Shown here: piece by piece, positions 1-8,251 of the stretch
Layout of the letters: each line of letters begins with the position of its first letter
Numbering within the stretch: position 1 is the first letter of the stretch
DNA from: Azoarcus sp031546845
Lineage (GTDB): Bacteria > Pseudomonadota > Gammaproteobacteria > Burkholderiales > Rhodocyclaceae
Length of the DNA: 64,000 nt
Direction: 5' to 3'
NCBI GenBank assembly: GCA_031546845.1
Contig: JAVBJT010000006.1
Location: 62,001-126,000 of the forward strand
Program-made: the position numbers and the translations under genes
The notes under the pieces: model-generated
Databases searched by the model: none
What the model was told of the DNA's origin: nothing
Seen by the model: only the letters and a program-made list of their open reading frames with translations

Positions 1-3000
1 GACAGCCCGGGGGACGCGACGCAGCGCTTCGTCGAACAAGGCAACTGGGCCAGGCCGGTGCGTTACCAGCGCAACCCGAATCGCGACGGCGGGCGGAGCA
101 ATTTCAACCTGTGCTTCTCGCTGGCGCGCGGCGAATACATCAAATTTCTGTGCGACGACGATCTGCTCGCGCCCGATTGCGTCGAAAAAATGACCGGCGT
201 GCTCATAACGCGCCCGGAAATCACCCTGGTTACCTCTCACCGGCAACGCATCGACGAGCAAGACAATCCCCTCCCCGACAGCGAAGCGACGCTCCGCCCG
301 GTAGAAGAGAATTCGGTCGTGGAAGGCGTATCCATGATCCGGGCGGTGCTGACTTCGATGTCGAACTTCATCGGCGAACCGACAACCCCGATGTTTCGCC
401 GTTCCGCGCTCGCGGACGCGGACACGATGCGCGACATTCTGTCGTACGACGGCCATCCGATCCGCTACCTGACCGATGTGGCAATGTGGTTTTCGGTACT
501 GCGCCACGGGCATGGCGCTTATCTGACAGAAAGCTTGAGCAGCTTCCGCACACATGGCACGCAAAGCCAGCAGACGTCCAGCGTGGCGGATCAGACGCTA
601 CCGAACTACCGCCTCCTCTGCCGCCTGGCGAGAGACAACGGTTTATTGGACGAAGCCACCTGCCAGGAACTCCTTGGCCGTCCAAGAATGATACCGGGCT
701 GGGCAACATTGCGAACCCGGCCATTAAGCGCCGCCGTGGAAAACGGCTGGCGGGACAACGTTGTTTATTTCAGCCCCGAGCGTATCCCGCGAGGCGCCGC
801 ATCGGCCGTGATCGGACAAAATCTTCCGGACGGCGATTTCGACTGGAAGCGCTACGGCATCGCCAACAACGGCATCGACGGAGAACACAGGCTGACCGAC
901 CACTTCCTGCGAACCGGCCAATTCGAGCATCGCCTGGACGTGCCGGCCTACACCCGCGAGACCGGACGAACGACCCGGCAATGCGCGAACCTGTGGAACC
1001 AGTTGCTGGTGGATCGAAACGGCAATGCCCGCCCTTGCCCACGCTTCAATCCCGTGTGCAACCTGTACGACGTGCCAGCCGACGACGGGCTCGATACCGC
1101 CCGCCTGCGTTTTCTCACCGGCCGGCCCGACGGTCCGTGCGCCGACTGCGACCTGCATCCGCTGGTGCCGCTAACCGATTTCGTCCGCGACAACTTCGAC
1201 CGCCAGCGCGATCTGACCAAAGCGCGTCCCGATCGCGTCGCGGCATGGCGCGAGACAGACACCCATCCCGAAACGCCCCGGCGCATCCTGGTCGTCGGCC
1301 ACAGCGCCGGCCGCGCCGGCGGCGAATTCGTCGCGTTGACGATCGTCCGGACGCTCGCACAAGAACGGGGATGCGCCGTTACCGTGATCCTCGCCAGGGG
1401 CGGAGAACTGACGGCGGAATTCCGCCGTTACGCCGAAGTCTTCGTTGTCGGCGAAGATCTGCAGGATTTCAAGGCGGCGGGTGAGCTCGCCTGCCGACTC
1501 CGCATGCAAGGCGTGCGCCACGCGATCTGCAACACGGTCGTCGTCGGGCGCTATACCACGCTGCTCAAAAAACTGGGCTACCAGGTTGTTTCCCTGGTGC
1601 ACGAATTGGCCACGAACATCCAGTTTCTGCCCGAGGAAGACCGGATCGGCGTCTGCGACCATTCCGACACGCTGGTTTTTCCGGTCAACTTCGTCGCCCG
1701 CAGCTTTCTCGAACGCTACCCCCCGCGCACGGCCGACGTTCGGATTCACTCCCAAGGCATCGAACCCAATTTTCCCCGCCCCGCCGACCGCACCGACGTG
1801 CGCCGCCGCCTGCGGGAGAGCCTGGGACTGGCCGAAAACACACAGTTGATCGTCGGCGCCGGCAGCGGCGAACTGCGCAAGGGCCCCGATCTGTTCCTGC
1901 AGGTGGCGCGGCGGATACTCGCGGACCCGGCGCGCCCAACCGTCCACTTCGTCTGGTTGGGCCAGCTCGACGCGGTACTGAAATCGTGGATCGAACACGA
2001 CCGCCGTACCCTGGGTCTGGACGGCCGGATACATCTCGCCGGACTCCAGGCCGATCTCACCGATTACTACCTCGGCGCTGACACTTTCCTCATGACCTCG
2101 CGCGAGGACCCGCTGCCCAACGTCGTGATCGAGTCGATGTACGCGGGCCTGCCCGTGATCTCCTTCGCCGACGGCGGCGGCACGCCGGAACTAACGGCCG
2201 ATGGCTGCGGGGTGACGGTTCCCTATCTGGATACCGACGCAATGGCGGCGGCGGTCTGCCACCTGCTCGACGATCCGGACGCCGCGCGAACGATCGGCCA
2301 CCGGGCGGCGCAGCGTATCGAAAGCGGCTTCCGTCGCGCCGACTACGTGGATTTTCTGCTCTCCCACTTCACCTCCCCGGCACATACGGTCACGGTGGTA
2401 ATTCCGGGCTCGGACGCGCCGGCCATCGCGCGCCAGCTCTCCGCCATCGCGGCGGGCGCCTGGCGCCCCGACGCGTTGTGCCTCGCGCACATCGAGGCCG
2501 GGCGCATCGCCATTCCGGCGGAACTGGCGCATCTGCCCATCACGAATCTGGCCTTGCCTACCGGAACGCCCATGGCGGAAGTCCTGCGCCGTAGCGCGCA
2601 AGCTTCCGACACCGAACTGCTATGGCTGCTCGACACGCAGGTGCAAGCGGTAAGCGACGACATCGCGCCCTTGCTGTCCGCTTTCGACGCCCCGCACGTC
2701 GTCGCGGCACTGAGTCCCGGCCACGATCCGGCCGCGCCGGAGGCGCTTCCGCCCATTCCCCGCGCCTTGCTCGACATCGACGAACGATACTGGCTCAAGC
2801 CTCAATGGATTGACGCCATTCGCCCGCTCGCGCGCGGCACGCCCGTGCTGGCGCTCGCTTCCTGCCTGTTGCGCCGCACAGCCATCGAACGAATACAGGC
2901 AGCGGCGCCGACTCAGGCCAAGCTACCACCCTCGCCATTGTGGTTCTGGCCGCTGCTCGGCAATCTGGCACACGCGGGAGCGCTCGCCTGGATGCCGCGC

Positions 3001-4560
3001 CCCGTGGCGCGCATCGCACCCGAAACACTGATCGCGCACGGCGGCACGCCCAACGACTGGTGGGCGTGGTGGCGCAACGCCCAGGACGCACTGGAGCAAC
3101 ACACCGAAACCGATGCCGCGCGCGACCAGGAACGAGAAAGCGACCGCCGCCGCCTGCGCAACGCGCTCGGACTATCGGCCGCCGCCTCGCCCGATCTGCA
3201 ACCGAAGAAAGACAAACCACGAGAACGAACGCCCGCCGCCGATCAGCGCCGTGCGCCCCCCCCACTCTCTCCGAAAGAAGAAGCCGCCCGTTATGAGCAA
3301 GCCGCCAAACACTTGCACCACGAGCGGCTCGACAAGGCCGAGGCCGTTCTGACGGAATTGGCGGATCGGGGCTCGCTGCTGTGGCAGGTGTATTTCGACC
3401 TGGGGCGAATCGCTTTCGCCCGGGAACAGACCGACCAGGCCACCCGCCACTTTCGCACGGCCGTCAATCTGGAATTTTCCTCCACCAACGCGCTGCGTAA
3501 TCTGGTGGCGGTCCATTCCATGACGCAGGAATACGGGGCCGCGCTCGCCGCGATAGGCTTGATCCTGCGCCGGGAAGAAGCCCCCGAACTGCTCGAACAC
3601 CTTCGCGCCATCGTCACCGAGGCCGGCATTTCCCTCGATTCGCTGGATTGGATTTCCCCTCACCTGGCGGAGGAGCGGCAGCGGCACGCCAAGACCCTGG
3701 CCGATACCGAGCGGCAACTATCGGACGCGCGCGGCGCGGTCGATCGGCTGGAACGCCAGTTGTTGTTGAAAAACGCGGGCCTATCCGCCCCGGCCGCAAC
3801 ACCCTCATTACCATCCGCCCTTGCTGCCACCGCATCTGACGAACCCGGCTACTGTGCCGTCTGCGGCAACACGGTCCCGGCGTGGCTGCCTTACCGCAAC
3901 GGCCAGTACGAAGCCTCTCCCTTCACAACCGGCCTGGGCGCCGTCGGCTCGAACACGGCGCGCTTTTCCTGCCCGTCCTGCCATAGCCACGACCGCGAAC
4001 GCCATCTGGTTCTGTACCTGCAAGCTACAGGCTTATTCAGCAAGTTCGGCGACGCGCGCATCCTGCACATCGCGCCGGAAACCCAACTCGCCCGCCTCAT
4101 CGGCGAACAGAAGCCAGCCGAATACATCCGTGGGGATCTTCATCCCGCGACACCGGACATCGTTCAATTGAACGTCGAAGCATTGCCGTACGCGGAAAAC
4201 CACTTCGACTGGATGATCTGCAATCATGTGCTCGAACACGTCGGCGACTACCGGCAAGCCCTGCGGGAACTGTTCCGCGTGCTCAAGCCGGGCGGCCGCC
4301 TGCTGTGCCAGACGCCCTATGCGGAAAAGCTGCCCACCGTGTTCGAGGCGGAAGCGCTGCGCGGCGAACGGGAGCGTTTTCTGTATTTCGGCCAGGAAGA
4401 CCACGTTCGCCTGTTCGGCGCCGACATCGACCAACTGATCCGCGACGCCGGCTTCCAGGGCACACTGCAAACCCACGCGGCACTGCTGGGAGACAAGGAT
4501 GCGGACGAATACGGCGTGAACGAGCGGGAACCGCTCTTCCTGTTCATCAAGCCACGATAG
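1..4560 (+). CDS. Giant multidomain glycosyltransferase/methyltransferase (5' end outside window)
   Basis: The frame is open to the first base, so the start lies upstream; numbering here takes the GTG at position 58 as residue 1. Visible domains: a GT2 (A-fold) end with the acidic motif FLCDDDLL near residue 30; a short segment around residues 260-300 like the D-x-Y/HFLRxGxxEHR modules often found in surface-polysaccharide transferases; a cysteine cluster C309-x17-C327-x6-C334-x26-C361-x2-C364 resembling a SPASM domain; a GT4 (GT-B) transferase from about 408 to 770 with EDPLPNVVIESMYAGLP; a degenerate second GT2-like stretch without a clear DxD; a basic/proline linker; TPR repeats near 1080-1180; a short coiled coil; and a C-terminal CxxC...CxxC plus class I SAM methyltransferase (HIAPE, then NHVLEHV). 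Sugar substrates cannot be read from sequence. The position close to fliC suggests cell-surface or flagellin glycan assembly. Confidence 0.85.
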   Translation, partial: DSPGDATQRFVEQGNWARPVRYQRNPNRDGGRSNFNLCFSLARGEYIKFLCDDDLLAPDCVEKMTGVLITRPEITLVTSHRQRIDEQDNPLPDSEATLRPVEENSVVEGVSMIRAVLTSMSNFIGEPTTPMFRRSALADADTMRDILSYDGHPIRYLTDVAMWFSVLRHGHGAYLTESLSSFRTHGTQSQQTSSVADQTLPNYRLLCRLARDNGLLDEATCQELLGRPRMIPGWATLRTRPLSAAVENGWRDNVVYFSPERIPRGAASAVIGQNLPDGDFDWKRYGIANNGIDGEHRLTDHFLRTGQFEHRLDVPAYTRETGRTTRQCANLWNQLLVDRNGNARPCPRFNPVCNLYDVPADDGLDTARLRFLTGRPDGPCADCDLHPLVPLTDFVRDNFDRQRDLTKARPDRVAAWRETDTHPETPRRILVVGHSAGRAGGEFVALTIVRTLAQERGCAVTVILARGGELTAEFRRYAEVFVVGEDLQDFKAAGELACRLRMQGVRHAICNTVVVGRYTTLLKKLGYQVVSLVHELATNIQFLPEEDRIGVCDHSDTLVFPVNFVARSFLERYPPRTADVRIHSQGIEPNFPRPADRTDVRRRLRESLGLAENTQLIVGAGSGELRKGPDLFLQVARRILADPARPTVHFVWLGQLDAVLKSWIEHDRRTLGLDGRIHLAGLQADLTDYYLGADTFLMTSREDPLPNVVIESMYAGLPVISFADGGGTPELTADGCGVTVPYLDTDAMAAAVCHLLDDPDAARTIGHRAAQRIESGFRRADYVDFLLSHFTSPAHTVTVVIPGSDAPAIARQLSAIAAGAWRPDALCLAHIEAGRIAIPAELAHLPITNLALPTGTPMAEVLRRSAQASDTELLWLLDTQVQAVSDDIAPLLSAFDAPHVVAALSPGHDPAAPEALPPIPRALLDIDERYWLKPQWIDAIRPLARGTPVLALASCLLRRTAIERIQAAAPTQAKLPPSPLWFWPLLGNLAHAGALAWMPRPVARIAPETLIAHGGTPNDWWAWWRNAQDALEQHTETDAARDQERESDRRRLRNALGLSAAASPDLQPKKDKPRERTPAADQRRAPPPLSPKEEAARYEQAAKHLHHERLDKAEAVLTELADRGSLLWQVYFDLGRIAFAREQTDQATRHFRTAVNLEFSSTNALRNLVAVHSMTQEYGAALAAIGLILRREEAPELLEHLRAIVTEAGISLDSLDWISPHLAEERQRHAKTLADTERQLSDARGAVDRLERQLLLKNAGLSAPAATPSLPSALAATASDEPGYCAVCGNTVPAWLPYRNGQYEASPFTTGLGAVGSNTARFSCPSCHSHDRERHLVLYLQATGLFSKFGDARILHIAPETQLARLIGEQKPAEYIRGDLHPATPDIVQLNVEALPYAENHFDWMICNHVLEHVGDYRQALRELFRVLKPGGRLLCQTPYAEKLPTVFEAEALRGERERFLYFGQEDHVRLFGADIDQLIRDAGFQGTLQTHAALLGDKDADEYGVNEREPLFLFIKPR

Positions 4561-4578
4561 CCATGCAGGAATGAAGCC

Positions 4579-5526
4579 ATGAACATTCTCATCATCGGCG
4601 GCGCCGGTTTTCTCGGTAGCGGCATTGCCAGGGCTTGTGTGGCTGCGGGGCACCGCGTCCGCGTTTTCACCCGCCCAACCCGCTCGGTGGTACGGCTGGA
4701 AGGCATTCTGGAAAACATCGACATCGTCCATGGCGACTTCATGGACGACCATGCAACCAGCGAGGCATTGCAAGGCATGGACGCCGTCGTCCATGCCCTG
4801 TCCACCACTTTTCCGAAAACGGTCATCGCTTCCGCAGCCTACGACGTGATGTCCAACCTGCTGCCGACGATCCGGCTGATCGACCAGTGCCTGAAAAAAG
4901 GCATCCGCAACCTCGTCTATCTGTCGTCGGGCGGAACGGTGTACGGGCAAGCCGAATATCTGCCGATCGACGAACAACACCCGCGCAATCCCTTGAGCCT
5001 GTACGGGCTGTCGAAGCTGACCATCGAGAATTACCTGCATTTCATCGCGCGGGAACAGGACATGGCGATCAAGACCTTGCGCATCGGCAATCCCTACGGC
5101 GTGGAGCAGAACATATACGGCGTGCAAGGCATCGTCGGCGTCGCGCTCGGCAGCCTGCTGCGCAACCGCCCCTTCACCGTGTTCGGCGACGGCGGACACA
5201 TCCGCGACTACATCGCCGCCGAGGATGTTTTCCGTGCCGTCGCGGCGGCCATCGATTATCCCGACGCGCTCGTATGCAACATCGGCACGGGCGTGGGCAC
5301 CAGCATCGTCGAATTGCTGCGCCTGATCGAGCGCGCGGCCGACACGCCCCTCGCCATCCAATACCAGCCCGACCGCGGCATCGACGTGCGGGCCAACATT
5401 CTCCGCGCCGATCTCGCCAAGACGGAACTCGGCTGGACCCCCACGACAACAATCGAGGACGGCATCGCCCGCGTCGTCGATTCGTTCTTCAAAATGCGCC
5501 GCCCACCCCTTGAGACCTCCACCTGA
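4579..5526 (+). CDS. NAD-dependent epimerase/dehydratase (extended SDR, UDP-glucose 4-epimerase-like)
   Basis: A 315-residue extended short-chain dehydrogenase. The N-terminal Rossmann nucleotide-binding motif is GGAGFLGSG (residues 7-15). The catalytic Ser region LSSGGTVYG and the YxxxK pair in LYGLSKLT follow at about 113-122 and 140-147. Length and motifs match nucleotide-sugar 4-epimerases and 4,6-dehydratases; which reaction cannot be decided. It starts 18 bases after the giant transferase and is followed 9 bases later by another transferase, so the three probably form one operon. The inferred role is supplying a nucleotide sugar to the neighbouring transferases. Confidence 0.85.
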   Translation: MNILIIGGAGFLGSGIARACVAAGHRVRVFTRPTRSVVRLEGILENIDIVHGDFMDDHATSEALQGMDAVVHALSTTFPKTVIASAAYDVMSNLLPTIRLIDQCLKKGIRNLVYLSSGGTVYGQAEYLPIDEQHPRNPLSLYGLSKLTIENYLHFIAREQDMAIKTLRIGNPYGVEQNIYGVQGIVGVALGSLLRNRPFTVFGDGGHIRDYIAAEDVFRAVAAAIDYPDALVCNIGTGVGTSIVELLRLIERAADTPLAIQYQPDRGIDVRANILRADLAKTELGWTPTTTIEDGIARVVDSFFKMRRPPLETST

Positions 5527-5535
5527 GACTCACTC

Positions 5536-8235
5536 ATGACCTCTTCGCCTCCGAACGATGCCGCGCTGTATCAGGAATGGATATCCTCCCACCGCTTCCA
5601 GCGCGGCGATGGCGCCGATTTCGACGCTCACATGGCGTCATGGACCTCCTTCCCGGAATTCCACATCGCCCTGGTTCAGGATTCGGCGCCGGTGGCGCGC
5701 CTCGTGCGCAGTCTCCAGTCGCTCGCGGGTCAATACTACGCGCGCGTATCCGTCACGGTCGTCGCCGCCATGCCCGCGCCCCCCGAACTCGACAGCAGCC
5801 GGTTGACCTGGATTCACACCGACGATCCGTGGGAGGCCGCCAACCGGGCTTTGCTCGACCGTCCATCCACCGACTGGGTCGGGCTGCTGCGCGCCGGCGA
5901 CGCGATTGCTCCGCACGCCTTTCTCGCCCTAGCGGCACACCTTGTCGCCAACGCGGCCATCACGGCTGTTTATACCGATGAAGACCTGCTCGACGACGAC
6001 GGCCAGCGCCATTCTCCCCGGTTCAAACCCGATTTCGACCTGGAACTGCTCCGCGCCACCGGCTACATCGGCGGACTGCTGCTGGCCACCCGCGACGCCT
6101 GGGACCGCGCTGGCGGCTGGCGCCACTTGCCCGGCTACAGCGACGAACTCGACCTCGCGCTGCGTCTTGTCGAAACGCTGCCGCCCGCCGCCATCGGCCA
6201 TCTGCCCGACGTGCTACACCACCGCAGCGCCGACCACCCGGCGCTGGCGCTGGACAACAACGCCGAACGGCTGCAATGCCTCAACGACCATCTGCACCGC
6301 GGCCATGTCGCAGCCACGGCGATTCCTGGCTTGGCCGACGGCTGCGCGAGCATCGCCTACTCGCTGACGGCCACGCCCCGCGTTTCCATCATCGTGCCGA
6401 CCAAGGACCAATTCCCGCTGCTGCAACGCTGCATCGACAGCCTTTTCAGCAAAACGGACTATCCCGACTTCGAACTGATCATTGTCGATAACGGCAGCCA
6501 GGACCCCAGCGCGCGCGCCTATCTCGACGGACTGACTCAACTCGGCGAGGCTCGGATCAAGGTCATCCCCTACGAGCAGCCATTCAATTTCTCGGCGATG
6601 AACAACCTCGCGGCACGGGAGGCGAGCGGAGAACTGCTCCTGCTGCTCAACAACGACACGGCGGCGCTGCACCCGGACTGGCTGACCGAAATGGTCGCAC
6701 TGGCGTTGCAGCCGGACGTCGGCGCCGTCGGCGCGCGCCTGCTCTACCCCGACGGACGCATTCAACACGCGGGCGTCGTGCTCGGCATGGCGGGCCCGGC
6801 CGAACACCCCCTCCTCGGTTGGCCGGCCGAACAAGCGGCGCCGCTGAACCGCACCCAGGCCGTCCAGCAATACTCCGCGGTCACGGCGGCATGCATGCTG
6901 ACTCACCGCGATCTCTATCTGGCCGTGGGTGGCATGGACGAAGAGCGCTTCAAGGTGGCCTACAACGATGTCGATTTCTGCCTGAAAATCACTGCTCTGG
7001 GCAAGCGCATCCTCTGGACGCCGTTCGCAACGCTGCTGCACGAAGGCTCCGCATCCCAGCGCAAGGAAAACCAAGCGGCGGAAGCCAGCCCGGAAAAACT
7101 CGCGCGTTTCGCCGGCGAACAAGCCGGAATCTACGAAAAATGGATGCCTCGCCTGATCCGGGATCCCGCCTACAACCCCAATCTGAGCCTTGCCAACCGC
7201 GACGTTTCCCCGGAACCGGAAGGCGTGCTGTCGTGGAATCCCACGCCGTGGAATCCCCGTCCGCGCATCCTGGTACACCCCGTCGATCAAAGCGGTTGCG
7301 GCCAATACCGGCTGCTCGAACCGGTCGCGGCGCTGCACGACAGCGGCCGTTGCCGTGGCTACGCCAGCCAGCGCTTTTTCAATCCGGTTGAAATCGCCAA
7401 GGCCGACCTGGCATCGGTCGTTGTTCAACTACCTATCACCGAGCGCCACCTGCGCGCGCTGGAAATCTATCGCGCGCATGCGGGCGCGGCCTGCATCGTC
7501 GAGGTAGACGACCTCATCACCGACATCCCCCGCGCCAGTCCGCACTACCGCACCACCGGCCAGGGCGCGCGCCGCTACTTTCGCCCATCCGTGGCGCTGG
7601 CGGACCGTCTCGTGGTCACCACCGCGGCGCTGGCCGAAGCCTGCGCGGGCCTGGGGCCCGAAGTCCGCGTCATGCCCAACTACCTGTCCGGCAAACGCTG
7701 GGCCGACCTCGCGCCTCGTCGCCACGATGGCCCCAGACCCCGCGTGGGTTGGGCCGGAAGCGATTCGCACGCGGGCGATCTGGCGTTCATGGTCGAGGTG
7801 GTCAAATCGCTCGCCAAGGAAGTGGATTGGGTTTTCCTCGGTCTGTGCCCCAAGGAGTTACACCCCTACGTCAAGGAGGCACACAGCTTCACGGATTTCG
7901 CGCGCTACCCCGTGGCGCTCGCCGATCTGGCGCTGGACGTCGCCATCGCTCCGCTGGAACGCAACGCCTTCAACGAATGCAAGAGTCCGCTCAAGCTGCT
8001 GGAGTACGGTGTTCTCGGCTATCCCGTCGTATGCACGGACATCGGTACCTACCGCGACGGCTTTCCGGTAAAGCGAGTCGACAACGACGCCAAAAGCTGG
8101 ATCGACGCCATCCGCGAGCGCGTCAAAGATATCGATGCCGCCCGGCGCGAGGGCGAAGCCTTGCGTGCGCACGTTCTACAGCATTACCTGCTCGAAGATC
8201 ACCTGGACGAATGGCTCGCGGCGTGGTCGGCTTGA
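5536..8235 (+). CDS. Large two-part glycosyltransferase (GT2 plus GT4-like C-terminal domain)
   Basis: An 899-residue protein. Residues 1-270 form a diverged GT2-like region (YTDEDLLDDDG near 150). Residues from about 280 to 540 are a canonical GT2 catalytic domain: VSIIVPTKDQFPLLQRCIDS, VDNGSQD, the metal-binding motif LLNNDTA, then MDEERFKVAYNDVDFC. From about 575 a GT-B-like module begins (PRILVHPVDQSGCGQYRLL) and runs through KSPLKLLEYGVLGYPVVCTD, the usual acceptor/donor-site region of GT4 enzymes. This layout is typical of rhamnan/O-antigen or glycoprotein glycan assembly enzymes. It is the third gene of the plus-strand sugar operon and converges on the OGT-like gene with only 16 bases between the stop codons. 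Confidence 0.85.
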   Translation: MTSSPPNDAALYQEWISSHRFQRGDGADFDAHMASWTSFPEFHIALVQDSAPVARLVRSLQSLAGQYYARVSVTVVAAMPAPPELDSSRLTWIHTDDPWEAANRALLDRPSTDWVGLLRAGDAIAPHAFLALAAHLVANAAITAVYTDEDLLDDDGQRHSPRFKPDFDLELLRATGYIGGLLLATRDAWDRAGGWRHLPGYSDELDLALRLVETLPPAAIGHLPDVLHHRSADHPALALDNNAERLQCLNDHLHRGHVAATAIPGLADGCASIAYSLTATPRVSIIVPTKDQFPLLQRCIDSLFSKTDYPDFELIIVDNGSQDPSARAYLDGLTQLGEARIKVIPYEQPFNFSAMNNLAAREASGELLLLLNNDTAALHPDWLTEMVALALQPDVGAVGARLLYPDGRIQHAGVVLGMAGPAEHPLLGWPAEQAAPLNRTQAVQQYSAVTAACMLTHRDLYLAVGGMDEERFKVAYNDVDFCLKITALGKRILWTPFATLLHEGSASQRKENQAAEASPEKLARFAGEQAGIYEKWMPRLIRDPAYNPNLSLANRDVSPEPEGVLSWNPTPWNPRPRILVHPVDQSGCGQYRLLEPVAALHDSGRCRGYASQRFFNPVEIAKADLASVVVQLPITERHLRALEIYRAHAGAACIVEVDDLITDIPRASPHYRTTGQGARRYFRPSVALADRLVVTTAALAEACAGLGPEVRVMPNYLSGKRWADLAPRRHDGPRPRVGWAGSDSHAGDLAFMVEVVKSLAKEVDWVFLGLCPKELHPYVKEAHSFTDFARYPVALADLALDVAIAPLERNAFNECKSPLKLLEYGVLGYPVVCTDIGTYRDGFPVKRVDNDAKSWIDAIRERVKDIDAARREGEALRAHVLQHYLLEDHLDEWLAAWSA

Positions 8236-8251
8236 GTCACGCCCGGATGGC

